A stretch of DNA of 64,000 nucleotides from Amycolatopsis sp. MtRt-6 (GTDB lineage: Bacteria; Actinomycetota; Actinomycetes; Mycobacteriales; Pseudonocardiaceae): contig NZ_JADWPD010000013.1 of assembly GCF_017308975.1 (NCBI RefSeq), positions 1-64,000 of the forward strand, written 5' to 3'. The notes beneath the pieces are model-generated. The model had not been told where the DNA came from. It did no database searches and was given only the letters and a program-made list of their open reading frames with translations. How positions within the stretch are numbered: the stretch's first letter is position 1; every line of letters starts with the position of its first letter. This document shows, in pieces, positions 27,065-35,212 of this stretch. The position numbers and the translations under genes are program-made.

Positions 27065-28399
27065 TCAGCAGGTGAAGAGACAGGTGTTGCGGACGTCCGG
27101 GTTGTTGATCATCGTGATGACGGTGGTGCCGCCGGGCGGGATCGCGCGCACGCCGCCGCCCGACAGCCCCGTCGGCGTCATGAACGCCGCCCACAGCGCG
27201 TACCACTCGGTGCGCTCGCCGGTGTCCGGGTCGATCACCGTCTCCAGGTTGGGCCGCACGATCTCCTGGACGAGCGACCCGGTCCGCGAACCGGCTTCCA
27301 GGGTTTCCCGCCAGGTCGCCGCGTCGACCTCCTGGCCGATGACGACGCCTTGGCCGCCGTAGAGGCCGGTCGGCTTGAACACCAGCTGCTCCTGCCGCTC
27401 GAGGCACTCCTCGATGCGGCCGGCGTCCGGGCCGGCGCCGGGGCGGCCGAGCATCCGGCACCACGGCAGCACGCGCTCGATCGCCGCCCGCTCGGCCGGC
27501 TCGAAGGCGTCCAGGAACTCGGACAGCATCGCGAGCGTTCCCTTGTTGCTGAACACGTTCGTCGGGGTCCAGACGACGACCTGGCCGTTCTCGTGCGCGC
27601 GGAACACCGGTTCCAGCAGCGCGTCGCAGTCCGGGTGCGCCAGCATTTCCTCGAGGCCGTAGTAGCGCAGGATGACGTCGACGCCCGTACCGTCGAGGTA
27701 CGGCTTGCCCGACCGGAACTCCAGGTCGCCGATCTCCCCGACCCGGCAGACGACTTCGTTTTCCTCCAGCAGTTCGGCGATCGCGCGCCGCTGGTGGCCG
27801 TAGGTCGTCATGCCGCCGGGGCCTTCGACGATCGCGACCACCGGCTCGCCGGCGCCGATCGACTTGCCCGCGGTGCGCAGCGCCCCGGCGAGGTCGGAGC
27901 CCATGTCCAGGAACCCGAGGCCGTGCTCGGCGGCGAACTCGGCGACCGCCGGGACCCGCAGGTACGCCTTGGGCAGCGTGCCCACCATGTCCAGGCCGCC
28001 GAGCGCGCTGCCGATGTTGTACTCCAGCAGCTTGAACGCCGTGCCGTCGTAGTAGACGTCGGCGCGGCCGTACAGCGGCGGGGGTTCCTCGCCCAGCAGC
28101 CGGGTCATCAGTGCCGCGTGCCGGTCGTCGATGCCGAGCGAGCGGCGGAAGCGGTCGAAGTCGCCGCCGAAGAGCCGCCGCGGCAGGCCGCCGACGAGCT
28201 CGTAGACGGTGACGAGGTCCCGGCCGAACGCGCGGTACTCCGCCTCGTCGACCACGACCGGCCGCGGCAGCAACCGGGGCCAGGAGAGCCGTTTGGTCTC
28301 CGACAGCTCCAGGCTCGCCCGGGCGTGGCGCAACGGGCTGTCCGGTTCCGCGCACGCGGCGAGGTAGGACTCGGTGATCCGATCGGACCGTGCCGACAT
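27065..28399 (-). CDS. ATP-grasp enzyme of the circularly permuted / glutathionylspermidine-synthase-like type
   Basis: 444 residues. Recognisable parts are a core strand FKLLEYNIGSALGGLDMVG, a domain with VVAIVEGPGGMTTYGHQ, a nucleotide-binding stretch QLVFKPTGLYGGQGVVIG, and an end with NNPDVRNTCLFTC. The order of elements suggests a permuted ATP-grasp fold. Such enzymes join a carboxylate to an amine through an acyl-phosphate. GGAAGG lies before the ATG. It is one of three ATP-grasp genes in the operon, so amide bonds are probably made without NRPS machinery (inference). Confidence 0.75.
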   Translation of the reverse strand: MSARSDRITESYLAACAEPDSPLRHARASLELSETKRLSWPRLLPRPVVVDEAEYRAFGRDLVTVYELVGGLPRRLFGGDFDRFRRSLGIDDRHAALMTRLLGEEPPPLYGRADVYYDGTAFKLLEYNIGSALGGLDMVGTLPKAYLRVPAVAEFAAEHGLGFLDMGSDLAGALRTAGKSIGAGEPVVAIVEGPGGMTTYGHQRRAIAELLEENEVVCRVGEIGDLEFRSGKPYLDGTGVDVILRYYGLEEMLAHPDCDALLEPVFRAHENGQVVVWTPTNVFSNKGTLAMLSEFLDAFEPAERAAIERVLPWCRMLGRPGAGPDAGRIEECLERQEQLVFKPTGLYGGQGVVIGQEVDAATWRETLEAGSRTGSLVQEIVRPNLETVIDPDTGERTEWYALWAAFMTPTGLSGGGVRAIPPGGTTVITMINNPDVRNTCLFTC

Positions 28400-28416
28400 G
28401 GTTACCTTCCAGGGGT

Positions 28417-29658
28417 TCAGGCGGAGACCGCGACGGGCGTCTCGCGGCGGGCCAGGATCACGCGGTACTGGAGGATGATCACGACGCCGAAGAGCAGGTA
28501 GATCCCGGCCATGCCCTGCGTGCTGACGATCGCGCTCAGGCTGATCAGGATCGAGTTGACGATCTGGCCGAACCGGATGTGCAGGTAGTACGCGGCCAGG
28601 TAGCGCGGCCGGCCGTCGTCCGGGGCCAGCTCGGCCAGCAGGGCCTGCTGCACCGGCAGGTTCATCAGCTCACCGGCGGTCAGCACCACGACGGCGACGA
28701 GCAGCAGCCACGCGTCGTCGGTGACGGCGAGGACCGCGAACCCGCCCGCGTACAGCGCGATGCCGGCGTAGAGCCGGGCGCGGTCGGGCATCCGCTTCAG
28801 GAGCGTGTTGACGACCAGCGCGAACGCGACGACCAGCACGGTGTTGACCGCCTTGAGCACCCCGAGCATCTCCACGCCGGTGACTTCGCCGAACGGGAAC
28901 ACGGGCTGCACCGGGAAGTCCGTCGCCAGCCGGATCCCGATCGCCGTGCTGAGCTGCCCTTCGAGGGTCAGGATCAGCGTGGCGGCGATGATCAGCCGGC
29001 GGAACGTCGAGTCGGCCAGCACCACCCGGTAGCCCTGGACGAACTGGGCGACCCCGGTGAGCTTGGTGGCCGGCCGGGGGGTCTCCGGCTTGGTCTCCGC
29101 CACCAGCGTGACGGTGACGGTGAGGGCGAACGCCATGCCGATCGCGCCGCCGAGGATCACCGCGCCGAAGTGGGCGCTGTACAGGAACGCACCGAGCAGC
29201 GCCCCGGTGCCGAGTGCGAGGTTGATGACCCAGTAGTTGACCGTGTAGACGAACTTGCGCTCCTCCGGCGGCGTCACGTCGATGATCGTCGCGTCGTTGG
29301 CGGGCAGCGCGAGGTTCGTCCCGAACTTCACGACGGCGTAGCTGAAGTAGACGGCGAGCGCGCCCCAGCCGGAGTAGTAGGCGACCGCCATCAGCGCGAG
29401 GAACCCGGTCCCGACGACGTCGCCGATGACGAGCACGGGACGGCGTCCCCAGCGTTCGGACAGGTGCCCGCCGGCGAGCATGCCGACCACGGCGAACGCG
29501 GCGAACACCAGGATCAGCGCGCCGGCGACCGCGACGCCGACGTGCGCGGCGAGGTAGATCGCGATGAAGGTGAGGATCATCGCGTCGATCAGCTTGTGCA
29601 CGAACGCGAGGCCGATCCGGACCCGGACGTTGCGGTGCAGGGCGAAGAAGGCCCTCAT
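28417..29658 (-). CDS. MFS transporter
   Basis: 413 residues with about 12 membrane spans. The loop after span 2 has GGHLSERWGRRPVLVIGD, the MFS signature. Charged loops such as KRMPDRARLYAG repeat the pattern in the second half. Placed in the middle of the biosynthetic operon and ATGA-coupled to the ATP-grasp gene upstream, it is most likely the product exporter and self-resistance pump. Substrate unknown. Confidence 0.85.
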   Translation of the reverse strand: MRAFFALHRNVRVRIGLAFVHKLIDAMILTFIAIYLAAHVGVAVAGALILVFAAFAVVGMLAGGHLSERWGRRPVLVIGDVVGTGFLALMAVAYYSGWGALAVYFSYAVVKFGTNLALPANDATIIDVTPPEERKFVYTVNYWVINLALGTGALLGAFLYSAHFGAVILGGAIGMAFALTVTVTLVAETKPETPRPATKLTGVAQFVQGYRVVLADSTFRRLIIAATLILTLEGQLSTAIGIRLATDFPVQPVFPFGEVTGVEMLGVLKAVNTVLVVAFALVVNTLLKRMPDRARLYAGIALYAGGFAVLAVTDDAWLLLVAVVVLTAGELMNLPVQQALLAELAPDDGRPRYLAAYYLHIRFGQIVNSILISLSAIVSTQGMAGIYLLFGVVIILQYRVILARRETPVAVSA

Positions 29659-30872
29659 CGGACTTCCACTTCGATCAGGGCGCGGACGTGGTCCGCGCGG
29701 GCTTGGGCCTCCGCCGCGGTCGCGGAGCCGGTGAGGATGACGAACCCGTGCCGGGTCTTCGAGCTGACCGTCTCCGGCAGGACGTCACCGGGGACGAACG
29801 GGAAACTGAGGGTGTCCACGTAGTCCAGTGCGCGGGCTTCGCCGAGCCCGGTCACCGACCACAGCACCCCCGTGGGGAAGGAGAAGTACGCGATGTGCCC
29901 GACCAGGCCGCCCGGCTCCGGCAGCGACGTCCGCCCGGCGAGCGCGGCGAACATCGCCCGCTTGACGTCGAAGCCGCGCGCGTGCCCGATGATGTCCGGG
30001 ATCTTGTCCCCGCCCAGCCGCGCCTGGGACTCCACGATCCGCGGGCCGTCCGAGGTGAGGATCACCTCGGTGTGCGTCGGCCCGCACTGGTAGCCGACGG
30101 CGTCGAGCAGCTCGACCGCGAGCGCGGCGGCGGCCCGCGTCCCGGCCGTCTCCGGCTCGCCGAAGAGGTGGCCGCGCTCGACGAAGTGCGGCAGCGGGCC
30201 GAGCAGCTTGCGCGTCACGCCGAGGACGTGGTGCTCGCCGCGCACGGTCATCGTCTCGACGCTGAACTCGGGTCCGCGCAGGTACTCCTCGACCAGCAGC
30301 GGCCCGGAGTAGGCCAGTGCGGCCAGCTCGTCGCCCCACGCGGGGAGATCGGCGGGGTCGGTGAGCAGCCGCGTCCCCCGGCTGGCCGACAGCGCGGCCG
30401 GCTTCACCACGACGGGCAGGGAAAAGTTCACCAGCAGGGGTTCGATGTCCTGCCAGCGGTCCGCGACGGCGAACCGGACGGTCGAGATGCCCTTGTCGCG
30501 CAACAGGGTGCGCATGGCGAGCTTGTCGTTGAGCAGGAACACCGAGCGCGGCGAATTGACCGCCACGCCGAGTTCGTCGGCGACCTCGTAGGCGAGCTGC
30601 ATGCTCTCCTCGCTGCCGACGTGCCAGACGTGGCGGGCACCGGTGTCCCGGACGGCCGCGCGGATCGCTTCGGCGTAGGCCGCGCGGTCGGTGAAGTCGA
30701 CCAGCCACAGGCTCTCGGCGAGGCTCTCGACCTCCTTCAGGTATTCGGGGGCGTCCGCACCGAACAGCCGCGCGGCCTCGGCCGGGTCCCAGATCGCGGT
30801 GATCCGGAAGCCCTCCGCCCGCGCCTTGCCGAGGTATGCCTTGTACGGCATGACCATCACGAGGTTGGGCAT
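29655..30872 (-). CDS. ATP-grasp ligase (amino-acid ligase-like)
   Basis: 405 residues from ATG 30872, which has AGGAG about 6 nt upstream (a longer reading from 31013 is unlikely). ATP-grasp features include the lysine strand LPVVVKPAALSASRGTRLL, EEYLRGPEFSVETMTVRG and THTEVILTSDGPRIVESQAR with the metal-binding acidic and Arg residues. It belongs with carboxylate-amine ligases that form dipeptides or amino-acid amides. It overlaps the exporter gene by ATGA. Confidence 0.85.
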   Translation of the reverse strand: MPNLVMVMPYKAYLGKARAEGFRITAIWDPAEAARLFGADAPEYLKEVESLAESLWLVDFTDRAAYAEAIRAAVRDTGARHVWHVGSEESMQLAYEVADELGVAVNSPRSVFLLNDKLAMRTLLRDKGISTVRFAVADRWQDIEPLLVNFSLPVVVKPAALSASRGTRLLTDPADLPAWGDELAALAYSGPLLVEEYLRGPEFSVETMTVRGEHHVLGVTRKLLGPLPHFVERGHLFGEPETAGTRAAAALAVELLDAVGYQCGPTHTEVILTSDGPRIVESQARLGGDKIPDIIGHARGFDVKRAMFAALAGRTSLPEPGGLVGHIAYFSFPTGVLWSVTGLGEARALDYVDTLSFPFVPGDVLPETVSSKTRHGFVILTGSATAAEAQARADHVRALIEVEVR

Positions 30873-30921
30873 GTCTGCTCCTGTCCGGGCTCGGAGTGAT
30901 CCAGCCTCGCCGACGCGGCCA

Positions 30922-32190
30922 TCAGCGGACCATCGGCGACGCATCGGCGCGGGTGCCGACGACGATCTGCTGGGCGGCGGCTTCGGCGATCCGGCCCGCC
31001 AGGTAGGCGTCACCGGCCGTCGCCAGGACGTGACCGACCCGGTCTTCGTTCACCCGCAACGGATCCACCCGCCCACCGGGCGCGACGGACACGACGGCCT
31101 CGCGGACCCCGGGCAGCGCGGCGGCGATGCCCAGGCCGGTCACCTCCGTCACGACGCCGGGATCGGCGGTGAGATAACGGATCGCCGCGCCACCCCGCGG
31201 TTCGAGGCCGGCGTCGCCGACGGACTCGCCAAGGTACTGGCGGATCAGCAGCTCCATCGTGGACTGCCCGAAGCTGTGGTCCATCAGCTCGGTGATCCGG
31301 TCGCCCGCCGGGCGCGGGTTGATCTCGACGAGCTTCGGGCCCGCGCCGGTGTACTTGATTTCGACGTGCGCGATGCCGAGGTCGAAGCCCACAGCCGTCG
31401 TCGCGGCCAGGGCGGCCGACTCCAGCTCGCACCGGACCGCGTCCGGCAGCGCCGTCGGGAAGCTGTGCCCGAGCTCGATGAACCGGTTGCGCCCGCCGAG
31501 GATCTTGTCGGTCACCCCGAGCACGCGGACGGCCCCGGCCTCGGCCAGGACCTCCACGCTGACCTCGAACCCGACGAGGCATTCTTCGACGAGCACCTCG
31601 GGCGAGCGGGCCTGACCACGGCGGTTGGTCGTGGCGGACCGGATCGCGGTGAAGGTCGCGGCGACCTCGTCCGGCGTGGTGCAGCGGACGACGTGCGCAC
31701 CGCTGGTCTCGTCGACCGCCTTGACCACGCACGGAAACCCGATCTCCTCGGCGGCCCGTGCGGCCTGCCCGGTCGTCGTGACGACGCGGAACTCCGGCAC
31801 GGGCACCCCGCGCTCGACCCACCGCCGCCGTTGCGCGGCCTTGTCGCGGGCGATCCGGACGGCGGCCGGGTCGGGGCCGGGCAGGCCGAGCTGACGAGCT
31901 GCCTCGGCGGCCTGGATGACCTCGTACTCGGCCACCGAGAGCAGCGCGTCGAGCGGCTTCGCGGCGTCGACCGCCTTCACCGCCTCCAGCAGCGGTTCCA
32001 GCTCGTGGGTCGGACAGGCCACGACCTCGTCGACGCACGTTTCGAGCACCTCGGTGCCGCCCGGCGTCGCGTGGTAGCGGTCCAGGCCGCAGCTGAAGAA
32101 GGTGACGTGCAGCCCCAGCCCGCGGGCCGCCCGCAGGGCGTCGAACCCGGACCCGGACCGGTTCGACTCGACGAACCCGATGCGTCTCAT
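30922..32190 (-). CDS. ATP-grasp ligase (amino-acid ligase-like), second copy
   Basis: 422 residues. Features: an N-terminal Rossmann-like start MRRIGFVESNRSGSGFDALR, the lysine strand FPCVVKAVDETSGAHVVRC, EECLVGFEVSVEVLAEAG, and IAHVEIKYTGAGPKLVEINP followed by RPAGDRIT, the usual metal and triphosphate site. It is distinct in sequence from the neighbouring ATP-grasp (little shared beyond motifs), so two different amide couplings are likely. GAGGGAAC precedes the ATG. The gap to the next gene is 49 bp. Confidence 0.85.
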   Translation of the reverse strand: MRRIGFVESNRSGSGFDALRAARGLGLHVTFFSCGLDRYHATPGGTEVLETCVDEVVACPTHELEPLLEAVKAVDAAKPLDALLSVAEYEVIQAAEAARQLGLPGPDPAAVRIARDKAAQRRRWVERGVPVPEFRVVTTTGQAARAAEEIGFPCVVKAVDETSGAHVVRCTTPDEVAATFTAIRSATTNRRGQARSPEVLVEECLVGFEVSVEVLAEAGAVRVLGVTDKILGGRNRFIELGHSFPTALPDAVRCELESAALAATTAVGFDLGIAHVEIKYTGAGPKLVEINPRPAGDRITELMDHSFGQSTMELLIRQYLGESVGDAGLEPRGGAAIRYLTADPGVVTEVTGLGIAAALPGVREAVVSVAPGGRVDPLRVNEDRVGHVLATAGDAYLAGRIAEAAAQQIVVGTRADASPMVR

Positions 32191-32200
32191 GTCCGTTCCC

Positions 32201-32803
32201 TCATTCGTAGTCCAGGCCCGGCGTCCGGGCGCGCTTCAGCTCGAAGAAGTGGGGGTTGCGGGAAAGCGCGACGACGCCGTCGAAGAGGTTCAGCGCCTCT
32301 TCGCCGCGCGGGATGGCGTTGAGCACCGGGCCGAAGAAGCCCGTGCCGTCGACGTGGATCGCCGGCGTGCCGAGGTCCGCACCGACCGGCGCCAGCGCCT
32401 CGGCGTGGCTCTTGCGCAGGGCCTCGTCGTGGTCCGTGCGCTCCATCGCGTCGGCGAGGGAAGCCGGCAGGCCGACCTCGGCCAGCGCCTGGGCGACCAC
32501 TTCGTGGAAGTCCTTGTTCCGCCCGTTGTGGATCCGGGTGCCCAGCGCGGTGTAGAGGTCGCGCAGCACCTCCTCGCCGTGGTACTGGGCAGCCGCGACG
32601 CAGACGCGGACCGGGCCCCACGAGCGGTCGCAGAACTCGCGGTACCACGGCTCGAGCTCGCGTTCCTCGTTGAGCACGCCGAGGCTCATCACCCGGAACC
32701 GCAGGGTGAGGTCGCGGTGGCGTTCCACCTCGAGGATCCACCGCGAGGTGATCCAGGCGAACGGGCAGGCCGGGTCGAAGTAGAAGTCGACTCTGGGGGA
32801 CAC
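32201..32803 (-). CDS. DsbA-family, mycothiol-dependent nitroreductase-like protein with one active-site Cys
   Basis: 200 residues. The sequence follows the Rv2466c-type family closely by memory of its motifs: DFYFDPACPFAWITSRWILE, EEVLRDLYTALGTRIHN, and GTPAIHVDGTGFFGPVLNAI with the cis-Pro, ending NPHFFELKRAR. The family's CPWC active site reads CPFA here, so the resolving Cys is lost while the nucleophilic Cys stays. The start is GTG with AAAGGAA upstream. Rv2466c is a mycothiol-dependent nitroreductase; in a cluster that makes nitrite, a role with nitro, nitroso or N-N intermediates is tempting but unproven. Confidence 0.8.
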   Translation of the reverse strand: MSPRVDFYFDPACPFAWITSRWILEVERHRDLTLRFRVMSLGVLNEERELEPWYREFCDRSWGPVRVCVAAAQYHGEEVLRDLYTALGTRIHNGRNKDFHEVVAQALAEVGLPASLADAMERTDHDEALRKSHAEALAPVGADLGTPAIHVDGTGFFGPVLNAIPRGEEALNLFDGVVALSRNPHFFELKRARTPGLDYE

Positions 32804-32813
32804 GGGATTCCTT

Positions 32814-33899
32814 TCACTCCGGGGTGACGGCGTGCAGCCAGCCGAACTCGTCGGGTGCCTGGCCGTACTGGACGTCCAGCAGCGCGTTCAGCAGGCGGCG
32901 GGTGACCGGGCCCGTGGTGCCGTCGCCGATCGCCCACTCGCGCTCGGGGGTGACGGCGTGCCCGACCGGCGCGACGGCCCGCGCGGTGCCGCACGCGAAC
33001 GTCTCGGTGATGCGCCCCTCGCGGCAGCCGCGCTCCCAGCCGTCGAGGGTGACCGGTTCCTCCGCGACGGTCAGGCCGAGCCGCCCGGCCAGCCGCAGGA
33101 TCGAGTCCCGGGTGATGCCGGCCAGCAGCGTTCCGCTCAGCGGCGGGGTGACGAGCCGGTCGCCCTCCACGAAGAACAGGTTCGAGCCGCCGACCTCTTC
33201 GACGTACCGGCGCTCGCGCGCGTCCAGCCAGACGACCTGGTCACACCCGTGCGCCGCGGCCTCGCGCTGCGCGATGTACGACCCGCCGTAGTTGCCGCCG
33301 CACTTGATCGTGCCCGTCCCGCCGTCGGCCGCGCGGACGTATTCGGGGGACGCCCAGAGCCGGATCGGCGCCGGCTCGGCCGCGGCGGGCCGGGCGGGGC
33401 TGCCGATGACGGCGAACAGGTATTCCTCGGCGGGCCGGTTGGACAGGTGCGTCTCGGCGGCGATCAGGAACGGCCGCAGGTAGAAGCTGTGGCCGCGGGC
33501 GCTCGGCACCCAGGCACCGTCGACCCGCAGCAGCGCCTCGACGCCTGCGACGAAGTCGGCCTCCGCCAGCTCGGGCATGGCCATCCGGCGGGCCGAGCGC
33601 GCGAACCGGGCGGCGTGGTCGCGGGGCCGGAAGAGCACGCGCTGCCCGGCCGGGCGCCAGAACGCCTTCAGCCCTTCGAAGACGGTCTGTCCGTAGTGGA
33701 GCGCCATGGTGGCCGGGTGCAGGGTGAACGCGGCCAGCGGCCCGGTCCGGGCGTCGTGCCAGCCGCGGCCGGCGGTCCACCGCGCGGTCACCATGTGGTC
33801 GGAGTAGAGCGAGCCGAACCCGGGCATGCGGAGCAGTTCTTCGCGCTGCTCGGCGAGCATCGGCTCGACGCGCTCGGGCGCGAACTCCAGGGTGGTCAT
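32814..33899 (-). CDS. ilvE: Branched-chain-amino-acid-aminotransferase-like PLP enzyme
   Basis: 361 residues, normal for bacterial class IV (fold type IV) aminotransferase IlvE. Motifs: MALHYGQTVFEGLKAF, the Schiff-base lysine region GTIKCGGNYGGSYIAQREA, and EEVGGSNLFFVEGDRLVTPP, then TFACGTARAVAPVG for cofactor phosphate binding. The ATG overlaps by one base the TGA of the lyase gene upstream. Within this cluster it may transaminate a pathway keto acid rather than serve primary metabolism; this is inference. The symbol is by family only. Confidence 0.85.
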   Translation of the reverse strand: MTTLEFAPERVEPMLAEQREELLRMPGFGSLYSDHMVTARWTAGRGWHDARTGPLAAFTLHPATMALHYGQTVFEGLKAFWRPAGQRVLFRPRDHAARFARSARRMAMPELAEADFVAGVEALLRVDGAWVPSARGHSFYLRPFLIAAETHLSNRPAEEYLFAVIGSPARPAAAEPAPIRLWASPEYVRAADGGTGTIKCGGNYGGSYIAQREAAAHGCDQVVWLDARERRYVEEVGGSNLFFVEGDRLVTPPLSGTLLAGITRDSILRLAGRLGLTVAEEPVTLDGWERGCREGRITETFACGTARAVAPVGHAVTPEREWAIGDGTTGPVTRRLLNALLDVQYGQAPDEFGWLHAVTPE

Positions 33900-35212
33900 C
33901 AGAACTCCTCGCGTTCGAAGCGGGCCAGGGCCCGGTCGGCCAGGGGGCCGGCGAGGCCGGTGTAGCTCGCCGGGTCCAGCAGGCCCGGGGGCACGTCCGC
34001 GCCGAGCACGCCGGCCAGGTCCGCCCCGGTGCGCTCGGCTTCGGCGGCCGCCTCGGCCAGCAGGCGCTTGGCCGCGGCCTTGCCGAGCTTCGGGGCCAGG
34101 AAAGCGTTGACGCGTTCGGAGACGATCGCGCCGCGGGTGAGCCGCAGGTTCGCCGCCATCACCTCGGGGTGCACCTGCAGCGTCTCGGCCATGCGGACGG
34201 CGTTCGCGGCGGCGCCGGCCGTGCCGCGCAGGGCGTCCCGCAGCGGCTGCCACTCGGCGTGCCAGCCGCCCGAGGACCGTTCGTCCTCGGCCGTCATCGA
34301 CTGGAAGAGGACGACGGCGAGCGGCGGCAGCTGCCGGGCCGCGGTCGCCACGAGCGTCGCGAACACCGGGTTGTGCTTCTGCGGCATGGCCGAGGACGCC
34401 CCGCGGCCCGGCGCCCGCTCTTCGCTGACCTCGCCGATTTCGGTGCGCGACAGCACGAGGACGTCCGCGGCGATCTTGCCGAGCGCGCCCGTGGTGCCGA
34501 GCAGCGCCGACGCGACGTCGGCGATCGGCGTCCGGATCCCGTGCCAGGGCAGGGCCTGCGGGGCCAGGCCGAGCTTCTCCGCCACCCGGTCGGGCAGGGC
34601 GAGCGCACCGGGTCCGTACTGTTCGTACGCGGCGAGGGTGCCCGCCGCGCCGCCGATCGACACCGGCAGGGCCGCGCGCGCCCGGCGCACCCGCTCGACG
34701 GCGTCGAGGACGCCGTGCAGCCAGGTCGCCGCCTTGAGCCCGAAGGTGACCGGCACGGCGTGCTGGGTCAGGGTGCGCCCGGCCATCGGCGTGTCCCGGT
34801 GCGTCCGGACCTGGTCCGCCAGGCTCGCGGCGGTCGCCAGCAGATCGCCTTCGACGCGCTCGAAGGTGCTGGCGCAGAGCAGCATCAGGGCGGTGTCCAG
34901 GATGTCTTGGCTGGTGCTGCCGCGGTGGACGTACTCGGCGGCGGCCGGATCGACCGCGGCGGTGAGCCCGGCGACGAAGGCGACCACGGGGTTCGCCGTC
35001 TCCCGCACGCCGGCGGCGATCGCGTCCGGGTCGAGGTCGGCCACGGTCACCGCTCGGATGGCCTTCGCCGCCTCCTCGGGGAGCACGCCCAGCTCGGCTT
35101 GGGCTTCGGCGAGGGCGACCTCGACGTCGAGCATCGCGGTCAGCAGCGCGTGGTCGTCGACGAGCGCGCCGGCACCGGTCGCGGCCCACGCGGGAGCGAG
35201 CAGCTCGCTCAT
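33899..35212 (-). CDS. CreD-like nitrosuccinate lyase (fumarase / adenylosuccinate lyase superfamily)
   Basis: 437 residues. Superfamily hallmarks: EYVHRGSTSQDILDTAL, AGRTLTQHAVPVTFGLK, and the signature loop GASSAMPQKHNPVFATL with the catalytic Ser. By family it could be a 3-carboxy-cis,cis-muconate cycloisomerase, but it is ATGA-coupled to a CreE-type flavoenzyme gene, the partner arrangement of the aspartate-nitrosuccinate pathway. There the enzyme splits nitrosuccinate into fumarate and nitrous acid. Assignment rests on this pairing plus family, so it is strong but still an inference. Confidence 0.85.
   Translation of the reverse strand: MSELLAPAWAATGAGALVDDHALLTAMLDVEVALAEAQAELGVLPEEAAKAIRAVTVADLDPDAIAAGVRETANPVVAFVAGLTAAVDPAAAEYVHRGSTSQDILDTALMLLCASTFERVEGDLLATAASLADQVRTHRDTPMAGRTLTQHAVPVTFGLKAATWLHGVLDAVERVRRARAALPVSIGGAAGTLAAYEQYGPGALALPDRVAEKLGLAPQALPWHGIRTPIADVASALLGTTGALGKIAADVLVLSRTEIGEVSEERAPGRGASSAMPQKHNPVFATLVATAARQLPPLAVVLFQSMTAEDERSSGGWHAEWQPLRDALRGTAGAAANAVRMAETLQVHPEVMAANLRLTRGAIVSERVNAFLAPKLGKAAAKRLLAEAAAEAERTGADLAGVLGADVPPGLLDPASYTGLAGPLADRALARFEREEF

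Noticed and set aside
33899..35212. Primary-metabolism adenylosuccinate lyase (purB)
   Set aside because: Operon coupling with a CreE-type flavoenzyme and no purine genes nearby argue against it.
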